The notes beneath the pieces were generated by a model. The model ran no database searches, was not told the origin of the DNA, and saw only the letters and a program-made list of their open reading frames with translations. Below, piece by piece: positions 24,080 through 30,401 of a stretch of DNA of 35,697 nt. The position numbers and the translations under genes are program-made. Numbering within the stretch: position 1 is the first letter of the stretch; each line of letters starts with the position of its first letter. The DNA is from a virus, in IMG/VR virus record IMGVR_UViG_3300006128_000006, positions 1 through 35,697 of that record; one strand, given 5' to 3'.

Positions 24080-24361
24080 CTAAAAAGGCACATCTGATTC
24101 GTCAATATTGACTTCACGAGGATAACTGGCTGCTTTTGCCTGTTTAGCAAATTCAGCTTGAGTGACCGATTCGTAAATCGAGACATATTGCTTACCGTTT
24201 TTAGCGGTGGACATATATGCTCGCATATTGAGTTTATCTCCTGCTTTATAGTCCTTTTGCAGGACGATATCGCCTTTGAAGTCAGGATCGGTTTCCTTGT
24301 TCTTTTCCTGTGACCAAAGGTAGCCACGTCCAGGTGGTACAACAAACGCATTTTCAGCCAT
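24080..24361 (-). CDS. Hypothetical protein, possible ssDNA-binding accessory (93 aa)
   Basis: ATG at 24361 has GGGAG 8 bases upstream and follows the RecT-like stop by one base; the frame is open further upstream but that start would overlap heavily. The sequence (VVPPGRGYLWSQEKNKETDP, DIVLQKDYKAGDKLNMRAYM, ending NIDESDVPF) is small, beta-rich, with an acidic C-terminal tip like that of ssDNA-binding proteins. The combination with RecT-like and RusA supports, but does not prove, a recombination role. Confidence 0.6.
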   Translation of the reverse strand: MAENAFVVPPGRGYLWSQEKNKETDPDFKGDIVLQKDYKAGDKLNMRAYMSTAKNGKQYVSIYESVTQAEFAKQAKAASYPREVNIDESDVPF

Positions 24362-24362
24362 T

Positions 24363-25214
24363 TTAGTTACTCCCGCAATTAGCAATAGCTTGGTTAATAA
24401 TCATTTTCTGTGCTACTGAGAATGTTTCCATATAGCCTTCGTTAGCACGAGCAAGAGCTTTGGCTTTTTCCCGCTTATCAGCAAAAGAATACTTGCTAGA
24501 ATTCCCAATGCGCTCACACATTTCAGCAAAAGCATAAATCCAAGCCTCCACATCCGAATAATAACCATAAGGTGCATCTATTCCTGGTACGAACATTGGA
24601 ATAGTAGGTTCTTTGACAACTTCAGCTTCAGAATCATCTCTAGGAGCGTCTAAAACGGCTTCTGAGACGATTTCTCCGTCTGGGGTAATACTTGGTATAG
24701 GATTAGGCTCAATCTTGCCTAAATGCTTGCTTTTAGGTGGTTCAAAATCAGCTACTTCTTCTGGTGAATAGAAGCCGGATACACTTCCTGGATATACGCT
24801 TCGTATGCCCTCAGAAATGCAGCGTGATCTAAGCATTGCTCGTGGAAACTTTTGCCATCCAGAGCCAGGCTTAACAAGTCCGATGTTTCTTGCTTGCTCA
24901 ATAGTCCAAGTAACGCTAAGTGATCCACCATTCGGGTGAGAAAAGATTCCTGTAACTTTTTCGTCGTCATAGTGTGTCCATTCAACTTTGCCACCCGCAG
25001 CTTGGAATCGAGCCATCATCGCATCTGCTTTGAGTGCAGGTCTACCTTGTATGACATGATAGTCTCGTGCAGCAGTAGCGAAATGATGTCCTTCAGCCTG
25101 TGCGACCATACCAAGGGCTAGCACCTGGTTAACATCTGTAATGCCAAATAGCTTAGATGCAGCAATTGCTTGAGCCATATTCTGCATTTCTTGGAAAGGT
25201 ACGATATTACTCAT
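24363..25214 (-). CDS. RecT-like single-strand annealing protein (283 aa)
   Basis: ATG at 25214 follows AAGGAG by 6 bases; a start nine codons earlier would lose this site. The N-terminal half has AIAASKLFGITDVNQVLALG, MVAQAEGHHFATAARDYHVI, QGRPALKADAMMARFQAAGG and KFPRAMLRSRCISEGIRSVY, matching phage RecT-like/single-strand annealing proteins of proteobacterial phages. The C-terminus is helical and more variable. It anneals complementary ssDNA generated by the exonuclease encoded three genes upstream, supporting recombination-dependent replication or repair. Confidence 0.75.
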   Translation of the reverse strand: MSNIVPFQEMQNMAQAIAASKLFGITDVNQVLALGMVAQAEGHHFATAARDYHVIQGRPALKADAMMARFQAAGGKVEWTHYDDEKVTGIFSHPNGGSLSVTWTIEQARNIGLVKPGSGWQKFPRAMLRSRCISEGIRSVYPGSVSGFYSPEEVADFEPPKSKHLGKIEPNPIPSITPDGEIVSEAVLDAPRDDSEAEVVKEPTIPMFVPGIDAPYGYYSDVEAWIYAFAEMCERIGNSSKYSFADKREKAKALARANEGYMETFSVAQKMIINQAIANCGSN

Positions 25215-25386
25215 TGTCTTCTCCTTTTTGAATGCGATCAATAAAATTGAGAGTTAAATGGGAAGCTGCGGCGATTGCTCCAATAAGTTCCATCGGTGAC
25301 AGTTTTCCATTGTCTATATATTCAAAATGCAAATCACAAATAGACTTAACACATTCTTGAAAATGATTAAGTTTTCTATCACTCAT
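25207..25386 (-). CDS. Small hypothetical helical protein (59 aa)
   Basis: The ATG at 25386 has GGGAGA 8 bases upstream and overlaps the previous gene by eight bases; upstream in-frame codons are less likely to be used. The product (MSDRKLNHFQECVKSICDLH, then LSPMELIGAIAAASHLTLNF) is helical with a hydrophobic middle but no true TM. It sits in the recombination operon; function unknown. Confidence 0.6.
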   Translation of the reverse strand: MSDRKLNHFQECVKSICDLHFEYIDNGKLSPMELIGAIAAASHLTLNFIDRIQKGEDNE

Positions 25387-25582
25387 GGTTTTTCTCCCGT
25401 TGAAAAAGCATTTCGTCAGCGACCTGATAAGCATATTCGGCTGCCAATTTATATGCCCCTCCGAAATGTTCTGAAGACAGAAATCCTTGCATGGCTGCTG
25501 CCGCAAAGTAATCCCGTAATGTCATACCTTCCTTCATGTCTTTATTGCTGCGCCATGTTGGAAAAGCTGGTGTTTCGTTCAT
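25379..25582 (-). CDS. Small conserved phage protein, MTLRDYFA type (67 aa)
   Basis: It contains GMTLRDYFAAAAMQGFLSSE, a motif of small proteins very common in proteobacterial phages. It has TAGGGG 6 bases before the ATG. Ala-rich helices follow; there is no TM helix. Function is unknown, though the family nearly always travels with early/recombination genes, as here. Confidence 0.75.
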   Translation of the reverse strand: MNETPAFPTWRSNKDMKEGMTLRDYFAAAAMQGFLSSEHFGGAYKLAAEYAYQVADEMLFQREKNHE

Positions 25583-25591
25583 AATTAACCC

Positions 25592-26491
25592 CTATTTAAT
25601 GAGAAATCTTCTACTACCTGGTTGTTCAACACAAAACTTTTCGTATAAGTCACCCATACTGGATTGAAAGAGTTTTGCATCGAATCTTTTGCTTGGTTTA
25701 GCTGATTTCCAACTCACCAATGTTGTGCCGTCTACAGACCGGATTTCAGAGTTATCAGACATATAGTTGCGTATTGCAACTTCTAATGCCTCCACCTGAT
25801 CTTCAGCCTCTTTAATGCGTTCTTTATACTGTTTCAGCAATAGGATTTGCTGCTCGATCTGCTGCGTTGCTGTAACCACGCCTTCTGTTGATTGCGGATA
25901 GAGCAATTTCGTCTGCTCAATCGTCTCTGGCTCTGGCGTAGTGTTTGCATGGACGTGTCCCCAGAAAACAGCCATTTGTCGAATGAGGTCGTCCTTTTGA
26001 TCCTGAGTAATTTCATACACAAAATATTTAAATTCTTGTCCACCGAAAAGTACAGCGAGACAGATTTTTTCGATGTTGTGTACAGCCGCTTCATGTACAA
26101 GTTGTGCATAGTCAGCCGCAGGTATCCTGCCTGTTTCAAAGTCGAATTTGTTGCGTACCGAGGCGTTGTAGTTTTTAGCTTCCACGAGCATCTGTCCATC
26201 AGCCGTGATTCCGTCAAAATGCGATCTAAACCAACTTTCTTTCGGGTGGGCAAGCGAGTAATCGGCATCTTTAATCTCCATTTTTAGTGCATTCTGAGCA
26301 AGATTGAGAATAACGGGCTGCATAACGTGTCCCATCTGTACGGCTTCAATGCCAGATAGGTCAGGAATCTCCATTTTGCCTTGCTTGGTAAGGACAACAT
26401 CTAATGCACGTCCATTAGCTACCTTACGAGAGTCACCAGACCACCAGGCACTATTGCGTACTTCCGGTAAGAAATCATTACGATCATTCAT
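25592..26491 (-). CDS. YqaJ/lambda-exonuclease-type PD-(D/E)XK nuclease (299 aa)
   Basis: HFDGITADGQMLVEAKNYNA (residues 91-110) contains the catalytic D93 and E104-x-K106 of the phage exonuclease/YqaJ group. GIEAVQMGHVMQPVILNL gives the upstream helix. Length of the nuclease core (about 190) plus a C-terminal coiled coil (about 210-245, EQQILLLKQYKERIKEAEDQ) is usual for YqaJ-like recombinases. With the RecT-like annealer it forms a Red-like exonuclease/annealing pair for double-strand break recombination. The start is GGGGGAC-led. Confidence 0.85.
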   Translation of the reverse strand: MNDRNDFLPEVRNSAWWSGDSRKVANGRALDVVLTKQGKMEIPDLSGIEAVQMGHVMQPVILNLAQNALKMEIKDADYSLAHPKESWFRSHFDGITADGQMLVEAKNYNASVRNKFDFETGRIPAADYAQLVHEAAVHNIEKICLAVLFGGQEFKYFVYEITQDQKDDLIRQMAVFWGHVHANTTPEPETIEQTKLLYPQSTEGVVTATQQIEQQILLLKQYKERIKEAEDQVEALEVAIRNYMSDNSEIRSVDGTTLVSWKSAKPSKRFDAKLFQSSMGDLYEKFCVEQPGSRRFLIK

Positions 26492-26691
26492 GCTTGTCCC
26501 CCAAATGGAATTTCGGAAAAGATAGATTCAAAGTAATTCGCTTGAGAGCCACACCCAGTATTTGATAACGTGCGTTCTATTTCCGCATAGACATTGCGAG
26601 AAGATGCAACACCCGTCACCAGGCTAACACCTGTAGGACGTTGACAGAGTGGTGCTTGATAATGCTTACAGTTGACACAGAATTTGGTCAT
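26488..26691 (-). CDS. Small zinc-binding-like protein (67 aa)
   Basis: C5-x-x-C8, C16 and C47 form a likely zinc site (FCVNCKHYQAPLCQRPTG). The stop overlaps the exonuclease start (ATGA). AGGGG precedes the ATG within a CTCAACTTAGGGG leader shared with other leftward genes. It is probably an early regulator or accessory protein; function unknown. Confidence 0.65.
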   Translation of the reverse strand: MTKFCVNCKHYQAPLCQRPTGVSLVTGVASSRNVYAEIERTLSNTGCGSQANYFESIFSEIPFGGQA

Positions 26692-26731
26692 TTATAGCCC
26701 CTAAGTTGAGTTGAGATGTACTACAGTTAAT

Positions 26732-26760
26732 AATATACAGCAATTAATTAAGTAATGCAA
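26732..26760 (-). promoter_or_regulatory. Putative sigma70 promoter for the recombination operon
   Basis: On the minus strand, TTGCAT (26760-26755) and TATATT (26737-26732) are separated by 17 bases. It would start transcription near 26725, about 35 bases before the 67-residue gene. It lies between 26762 (stop of the upstream gene) and the start at 26691, an intergenic position. Confidence 0.5.
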
Positions 26761-26761
26761 A

Positions 26762-27163
26762 TTATGTGTTTTTCTCCTTTAGTTTGGCTTCAATGTCAAA
26801 AGCAACGCCGATTTTGCTTTCTTCATTAAATTTAAGAATTTTTTTACGTTCATCATCCGTCAGACCTACCCATTCTCTAATTGGTTTTAGGCTTGCACAT
26901 ATCCCGCATAACGCACCAGAATCCGCCACAATACCATCACCACATCCACACAAGACAGGCTCATAATCCAACCCTAGTTCACGAGCGTTATCGGCTTTCT
27001 TGTCTAATGCTTGCTGTGTTTTATCTTGCTCAGGCTTGGCTAACTCTGCTTCAAGCCTTCTGATTAAGCTATCAGGGTCACAAGCCCCGTCAACCTTCCA
27101 GTCACCAGACTTGATTGCTGCATTTATCATGTCCAAGCATTGTTGTAATAGTTCACGGTTCAT
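26762..27163 (-). CDS. Hypothetical protein with zinc-knuckle-like cysteines (133 aa)
   Basis: Helical N-terminus, a variable linker, then C72-x-C74 and C86-x-x-C89 (LCGCGDGIVADSGALCGICA), a likely single zinc site, and a charged helical C-terminus. The start overlaps the preceding stop as ATGA with AGGGG upstream. Typical of small, fast-evolving phage early proteins; no function known. Confidence 0.65.
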   Translation of the reverse strand: MNRELLQQCLDMINAAIKSGDWKVDGACDPDSLIRRLEAELAKPEQDKTQQALDKKADNARELGLDYEPVLCGCGDGIVADSGALCGICASLKPIREWVGLTDDERKKILKFNEESKIGVAFDIEAKLKEKNT

Positions 27164-27435
27164 TCTTTACCCCTTGCTCTAATTGCGTGTACACAATGAC
27201 TAGCACCTTGAGCTATACGCAATAAATCATTATTACCTCGTGGTAAAAGTTTTGCTTCTTCTTGATATGCACAATTCATTTCTGCTTCACACAACTTCGC
27301 ACAAGCCTCACACTCATCCTGCCTGATTAGTTCTGCAAAGCGTTCAAGTTCTTCGTCATATGCACACCAAAAATCATATGGCTTTGACCAAGTAAGCCCC
27401 GCTTGTTCAGCGAGTTCTTTAATTCGTTCGTTCAT
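27160..27435 (-). CDS. Small conserved phage early protein (91 aa)
   Basis: The motif FAELIRQDECEACAKLCEAE resembles a short helical family (FAELIRxDExxACAKLCE) widespread in proteobacterial phages. It has TATAGGGG in its leader and overlaps the next gene by four bases. Cysteines at the helix may bind metal. Function unknown. Confidence 0.7.
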   Translation of the reverse strand: MNERIKELAEQAGLTWSKPYDFWCAYDEELERFAELIRQDECEACAKLCEAEMNCAYQEEAKLLPRGNNDLLRIAQGASHCVHAIRARGKE

Positions 27436-27452
27436 TTCTCACCCCTATAAAG

Positions 27453-28295
27453 TTAATCACCACAAAAACACGCTATACCATCCTCATCTTTATCAAATAA
27501 TGAAATTTGATCATTCGTAAACTGCAACATACTTGCATAATTAGGTCTATCCTTCCTAAACGTAGCACCATCGGGTCGGGACGCTAACGCTAACGCTTCC
27601 ATCCTTGCCCACCATATCGCCCTTTCTGGCTTTTCCGCTATCAAAGTCGCAACTTGGTTTAATGGCTTTAAAAAACACAAATCACAATTACCCGCTAGTG
27701 TTCTACCTTTATATGTTGGTAACTCAAGATTAAATTCTTGTTTATCCCAAAATTCTGCAATATCCGCTACCGTTACCCCTGCTGTATAAAGCGGTATCCT
27801 GCGTTTATCAGCAATCTTAGTTGCCCGTCTTGCTTCATCATATCTAAGCCCTATCCAAGAAGCGTTTTCCAGCTCCGACTTAGAGCAATCATCAAATAAT
27901 CCTGTTTGCTTCAAAAAACACGCCATTGTGCGTATCTTTAATTCACTCGTACAGAATCTAGTAACAGGGTTCGGTAAGTAATTACGTTTACGTATCAATG
28001 CTTCAAATGGTTCACCATTCCTTGATGCAGTTTCATACGTAACATTCTTATATCTTTGCAACGGGTCTTCATGGTCTTGGAATTCAACCCAGTTGATCTT
28101 TACATTCCAATTAACAGAACAATCATTAACAAACTTTAATGTAGCTTCTTCTTCTTTACCCTTATTAGCAAAGCAAACGATTGCATCTTCTGGCAAACCA
28201 TTGTTAGCTTGTAATACTTGATAGAGCATATATGCGGAAGTTCTACCACCACTAAAAGATATACAAGTTGGCTCTGTTATTAAATATGGATTCAT
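27453..28295 (-). CDS. PP-loop ATPase, PAPS-reductase/DndC-like superfamily (280 aa)
   Basis: SFSGGRTSAYMLYQVLQANN (13-32) holds the SGGxTS PP-loop (15-20), which binds ATP or an adenylylated nucleotide. CFANKGKEEEATLKFVNDCS follows as strand 2. RFCTSELK (113-120) and NCDLCFLKP (203-211) are cysteine sites characteristic of this phage and DndC-related branch. The Cys pattern (C115, C204, C207, plus C276/C278) suggests an iron-sulfur cluster. It may act in sulfur transfer to tRNA or DNA or in sulfate reduction; substrate is unknown. Confidence 0.75.
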   Translation of the reverse strand: MNPYLITEPTCISFSGGRTSAYMLYQVLQANNGLPEDAIVCFANKGKEEEATLKFVNDCSVNWNVKINWVEFQDHEDPLQRYKNVTYETASRNGEPFEALIRKRNYLPNPVTRFCTSELKIRTMACFLKQTGLFDDCSKSELENASWIGLRYDEARRATKIADKRRIPLYTAGVTVADIAEFWDKQEFNLELPTYKGRTLAGNCDLCFLKPLNQVATLIAEKPERAIWWARMEALALASRPDGATFRKDRPNYASMLQFTNDQISLFDKDEDGIACFCGD

Positions 28296-28312
28296 TCTCT
28301 ACACCTATATAT

Positions 28313-28510
28313 TTAGATAATAGTATCCCCAAGGGTGCTAAACTCGCTCCCTTGACCCATGTGCGTAGCACACCAGTCCTTCCTGAGATAATGTTCAATC
28401 GTTAATAGTCTTGTCGCACCATGTCCTATTAACTTGTGCAGTACCCATTTAAGTCTGCGAGGCGTGCGTACGGGTGCAGTACAGCCTATGTTCTCTCCCA
28501 AGCCATCCAT
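28313..28510 (-). CDS. Small hypothetical protein (65 aa)
   Basis: The ATG at 28510 has GAGAG 8 bases before it. The product (TPRRLKWVLHKLIGHGATRL, then HYLRKDWCATHMGQGSEF) is basic in the first half, with a Cys/His-containing middle. It does not match an ORF on the other strand and follows the structured RNA. Coding is plausible because of the ribosome site and the compact gene order. Confidence 0.5.
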   Translation of the reverse strand: MDGLGENIGCTAPVRTPRRLKWVLHKLIGHGATRLLTIEHYLRKDWCATHMGQGSEFSTLGDTII

Positions 28511-28555
28511 ATAAATGCTCTCTTATCGTATGGGGTACGGATGTGCGTAAAGAAT

Positions 28556-28658
28556 AAAAAAACCGCTATAGTAAGTGTCCGGTGATGGAATCCTTGCGGG
28601 ATCAACCCTTGCGGGTTCAGACACTTGCTATAACGGTTTAATTGTCCATCACGACAAC
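28556..28658 (-). ncRNA. Candidate structured small RNA with intrinsic terminator
   Basis: On the minus strand a 20-base arm (28639-28620) pairs with 28579-28560 over 20 positions with one G-U and one C-A mismatch. Inside are two small hairpins, AACCC-GCAA-GGGTT (GNRA tetraloop) and ATCC-CGCAA-GGAT. A third hairpin TTGTC-GTGATG-GACAA (28657-28642) precedes the stem. A run of seven T (28562-28556) follows, terminator-like. Overall it folds as a stem with a three-way junction. Nothing supports coding here. It could also be an oversized terminator for the genes at 28681-29017. Confidence 0.65.
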
Positions 28659-28664
28659 ATCCGC

Positions 28665-28694
28665 ACAATATCAAACTAAATCAATGCTTGTCAA
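28665..28694 (-). promoter_or_regulatory. Putative promoter of the structured RNA
   Basis: On the minus strand, a consensus TTGACA (28694-28689) inside the 3' end of the 57-codon gene and TATTGT (28670-28665) are 18 bases apart. The predicted start is near 28658, just before the first hairpin. The -10 box matches consensus at four of six positions only, so it is a candidate. Confidence 0.4.
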
Positions 28695-28854
28695 CTACCT
28701 TTTGTTCACTAGGCGGTTTAAATCCAAACTTAGCCCAGGTCTTGCGTATATCTGTCTTACTGGCAGGTACATATTCCCATTCGGGGTTTAACAAGCTAGC
28801 GTTATGTTGTTGCACTCTCTGTGCGTGCGCTATTTCTCTATCAAAATCATCCAT
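28681..28854 (-). CDS. Small hypothetical protein (57 aa)
   Basis: Leader TAAGGGGATAGAA before the ATG. The product starts MDDFDREIAHAQRVQQHNAS and includes LLNPEWEYVPASKTDIRKTW, then AKFGFKPPSEQKVVDKH. It is charged and has no TM segment. A clean leader and coupling to the upstream secreted peptide support translation. Confidence 0.65.
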   Translation of the reverse strand: MDDFDREIAHAQRVQQHNASLLNPEWEYVPASKTDIRKTWAKFGFKPPSEQKVVDKH

Positions 28855-28864
28855 TTCTATCCCC

Positions 28865-29017
28865 TTAATTACACGTAGTTACACAGTTTTGGTTATTCTC
28901 ACCAGTGCAGCACGTAATACATATGTGCACTTTACCATCTGATCCCATAAACGAATTACTGCTACAAGCCCAGGCAACACCAGATACAAACAACAAAGCA
29001 ATTAATAAGTACTTCAT
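28865..29017 (-). CDS. Secreted Cys-rich micropeptide (50 aa)
   Basis: The ATG at 29017 has TTAGGGG. The first 17 residues (MKYLLIALLFVSGVAWA) form a signal peptide with an AWA-C cleavage context; C18 could also suit a lipobox but the -3/-2 residues are poor. The mature part holds six Cys (18, 33, 36, 37, 45, 49), enough for three disulfides. No second TM. It would be exported to the periplasm early in infection. Similar signal-peptide-plus-CTTCC peptides occur in other phages, with unknown role. Confidence 0.75.
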   Translation of the reverse strand: MKYLLIALLFVSGVAWACSSNSFMGSDGKVHICITCCTGENNQNCVTTCN

Positions 29018-29087
29018 AACATACCCCTAAAAATAAGCCTTTATAGGCGTTGAAAAGAAAAGTAATAGCAATACATATACAACGGGT

Positions 29088-29126
29088 AAAAAAAGCCCCT
29101 AGAGCCGTTTTAATAGATTCTAGGGG
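29088..29126 (-). terminator. Rho-independent terminator (minus strand)
   Basis: CCCCTAGA (29126-29119 read on the minus strand) pairs perfectly with TCTAGGGG (29103-29096), enclosing 15 bases, and is followed after one base by seven T (29094-29088). It lies 7 bases after the 57-codon gene stop and separates the gp88 micro-gene block from the secreted-peptide block. A separate promoter for the next genes should lie in 29018-29087; only weak candidates are visible there. Confidence 0.85.
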
Positions 29127-29132
29127 TATTGC

Positions 29133-29306
29133 TTAGATATAACCTAAAAAGCCATCGTCATCCGATACTTTTATAGTCCAATACTTATCCCCCCAAGGGA
29201 TAGCCTCATATGTCCAATCATCATCGGATTGGAGCATAGCTGCCGTACTTTTAGCTTTATGCTCTGTTAAGAGAGACAGTGGTATAACTTTGTCATGTAA
29301 TCTCAT
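29133..29306 (-). CDS. Small hypothetical protein (57 aa)
   Basis: ATG at 29306, with leader CAACAAACTAAGGGGATAAC that is nearly the same as that of the 30347 gene. The product (MRLHDKVIPLSLLTEHKAKS, then QSDDDWTYEAIPWGDKYW, ending DDGFLGYI) is acidic with four aromatic residues in the middle and no TM. Closed by the terminator at 29088-29126. No family recognised. Confidence 0.65.
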   Translation of the reverse strand: MRLHDKVIPLSLLTEHKAKSTAAMLQSDDDWTYEAIPWGDKYWTIKVSDDDGFLGYI

Positions 29307-29315
29307 GTTATCCCC

Positions 29316-29411
29316 TTAGTTTGTTGCGACAATAAAAGACCATATAAAAATAATTGAGCATATTGCTAGTGATAGTGCCCAACCAAGCAATTCTTTGTAT
29401 TTGTTAGTCAT
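29316..29411 (-). CDS. Single-TM micropeptide (31 aa)
   Basis: ATG at 29411 with GAGAGGG 8 bases upstream. The 31 codons begin MTNKYKELLGWALSLAICSI and end FIVATN, so a basic head and one transmembrane helix (9-28). The stop overlaps the AGGGG of the next gene (29312-29316) by one base. Very short membrane proteins at the start of leftward early arms are frequent in phages but uncharacterised. Confidence 0.6.
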   Translation of the reverse strand: MTNKYKELLGWALSLAICSIIFIWSFIVATN

Positions 29412-29413
29412 AA

Positions 29414-29521
29414 TCAAACCCTCTCAATTGAGTATTTTTTACGTGTTAAACGAAATAGCAGCTTGACGTATTGCTCTGCTTGGATGAAATCATCGAAGTA
29501 TTGTTGACATACTTTGAACAT
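29414..29521 (-). CDS. Micropeptide, helical and basic (35 aa)
   Basis: ATG at 29521 with TAAGGGG 7 bases upstream. The product (MFKVCQQYFDDFIQAEQYVK, then LLFRLTRKKYSIERV) is an amphipathic helix with a basic end. It stops just before the TM micropeptide. It is coding only if the good ribosome site is used; no family recognised. Confidence 0.55.
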   Translation of the reverse strand: MFKVCQQYFDDFIQAEQYVKLLFRLTRKKYSIERV

Positions 29522-29535
29522 GATATTTCCCCTTA

Positions 29536-30180
29536 TCATGCTGCAAGCTTAATGCGAATTACTTTATGCATAGTCGCACCATGAGCAGGGTAGGCGATAA
29601 GCTTTACTTTCTTGTCATAGCAAGCCCTGCAACCAGAGCATTTACCCTCATTCTGATAAGCTTTGCACAATGTCATACCTTTCTTGACATCTTGGGCGGT
29701 CGGGATAATCACCGAACCATGCAAGCCTTTGATGTAATCGCCAGTAATGCTATCGCTAGAGAATCGAACCGATACATTCTTTAAAGCTTGCATTTGCTCA
29801 AGTACAAGCTTAAATTTGGGAAATTTGTGCATTCTGGTCGGCAACCAGTGACTAACCCAAGGTGTACGCTGCATTACTTCAAGAATCTTTTCTGCTAGCG
29901 GTAATGCATACATATCGCCAGAATCGAACCACCTAAAATAGCGATCATTCTGTAAAGCTTGAACCATATCATCAACCCAAGATAGTCTTTGCCAGTCTTT
30001 GGCATTCTCAATCCTGGGCGCTTTTACATTCGGATAACGATAATTCCCGTTAACTGCATAACAACCCTTGCAAGCATCAACTAATTCACCATTTTCAATG
30101 CTAGCAGGACAATGCGTACGTGCTAGTAGTGACCAAGAGCGAATCCCGTCAAGCTTTGAGGTAATAGATATACGAACCAT
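29536..30180 (-). CDS. Phage gp88-like protein (214 aa)
   Basis: Residues about 8-70 (SKLDGIRSWSLLARTHCPAS; CKGCYAVNGNYRYPNVKAPR), FRWFDSGDMY (82-91) and WVSHWLPTRMHKFPKF match the mycobacteriophage 'gene product 88' domain, as I recall it. Cys at 24, 37, 40 and a C-x-x-C-x-x-C (181-187) suggest metal or iron-sulfur binding. No enzymatic activity is established for the family. It is the first larger gene after the leftward promoter, so probably early. AGGGG in its leader is part of CTCAACATAGGGG. Confidence 0.7.
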   Translation of the reverse strand: MVRISITSKLDGIRSWSLLARTHCPASIENGELVDACKGCYAVNGNYRYPNVKAPRIENAKDWQRLSWVDDMVQALQNDRYFRWFDSGDMYALPLAEKILEVMQRTPWVSHWLPTRMHKFPKFKLVLEQMQALKNVSVRFSSDSITGDYIKGLHGSVIIPTAQDVKKGMTLCKAYQNEGKCSGCRACYDKKVKLIAYPAHGATMHKVIRIKLAA

Positions 30181-30208
30181 GATAAACCCCTATGTTGAGA
30201 TAAGAGAA

Positions 30209-30226
30209 CAGGGGGCGTCCCCCCTG
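30209..30226 (-). other. GC-rich hairpin between two early genes
   Basis: CAGGGGG-GACG-CCCCCTG, a perfect 7-bp stem (all GC but one pair), 8 bases after the 37-residue gene stop. No U-tract follows, so it is not a standard terminator. It may attenuate, or protect the 3' end of, the first early message. Confidence 0.55.
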
Positions 30227-30233
30227 GTGGTGA

Positions 30234-30347
30234 TTATTGCTTGATTGCGTCGATTGCTTTAAACAGTAGACTGCATATGGCCATGAATGCAAAAGCACAC
30301 CAGATCGGACTAAAAATCACTGCAAGCATTTTGATTAGTTCTAACAT
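30234..30347 (-). CDS. TM micropeptide, first leftward gene (37 aa)
   Basis: ATG at 30347, with CAACAAACTAGGGG leader, and about 48 bases from the predicted transcript start. The product (MLELIKMLAVIFSPIWCAFA, then FMAICSLLFKAIDAIKQ) is a single hydrophobic helix (about 7-29) with a basic tail. As the first gene behind the strongest promoter it should be highly expressed immediately after entry. No family recognised. Confidence 0.6.
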   Translation of the reverse strand: MLELIKMLAVIFSPIWCAFAFMAICSLLFKAIDAIKQ

Positions 30348-30371
30348 TGTAAGCCCCTAGTTTGTTGAGTT

Positions 30372-30394
30372 ATGCAGCTGTTGAGTGACTGCAT
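30372..30394. promoter_or_regulatory. Dyad at the early transcript start
   Basis: ATGCAG and CTGCAT (perfect 6-bp inverted repeat, 11-base spacer) lie just downstream of the leftward -10 box, at the predicted +1. It could be a repressor operator or a 5' hairpin of the early mRNA; the sequence does not decide. Confidence 0.4.
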
Positions 30395-30401
30395 GAATAG
30401 A

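Noticed and set aside
24040-24351. 103-codon frame overlapping the small recombination gene
   Set aside because: The other frame (start 24361) has a ribosome site and couples to the upstream stop; this frame covers the intergenic stretch and has no support.
28486-28674. 62-codon minus-strand frame
   Set aside because: It runs through the structured RNA stem and terminator, with composition unlike a protein.
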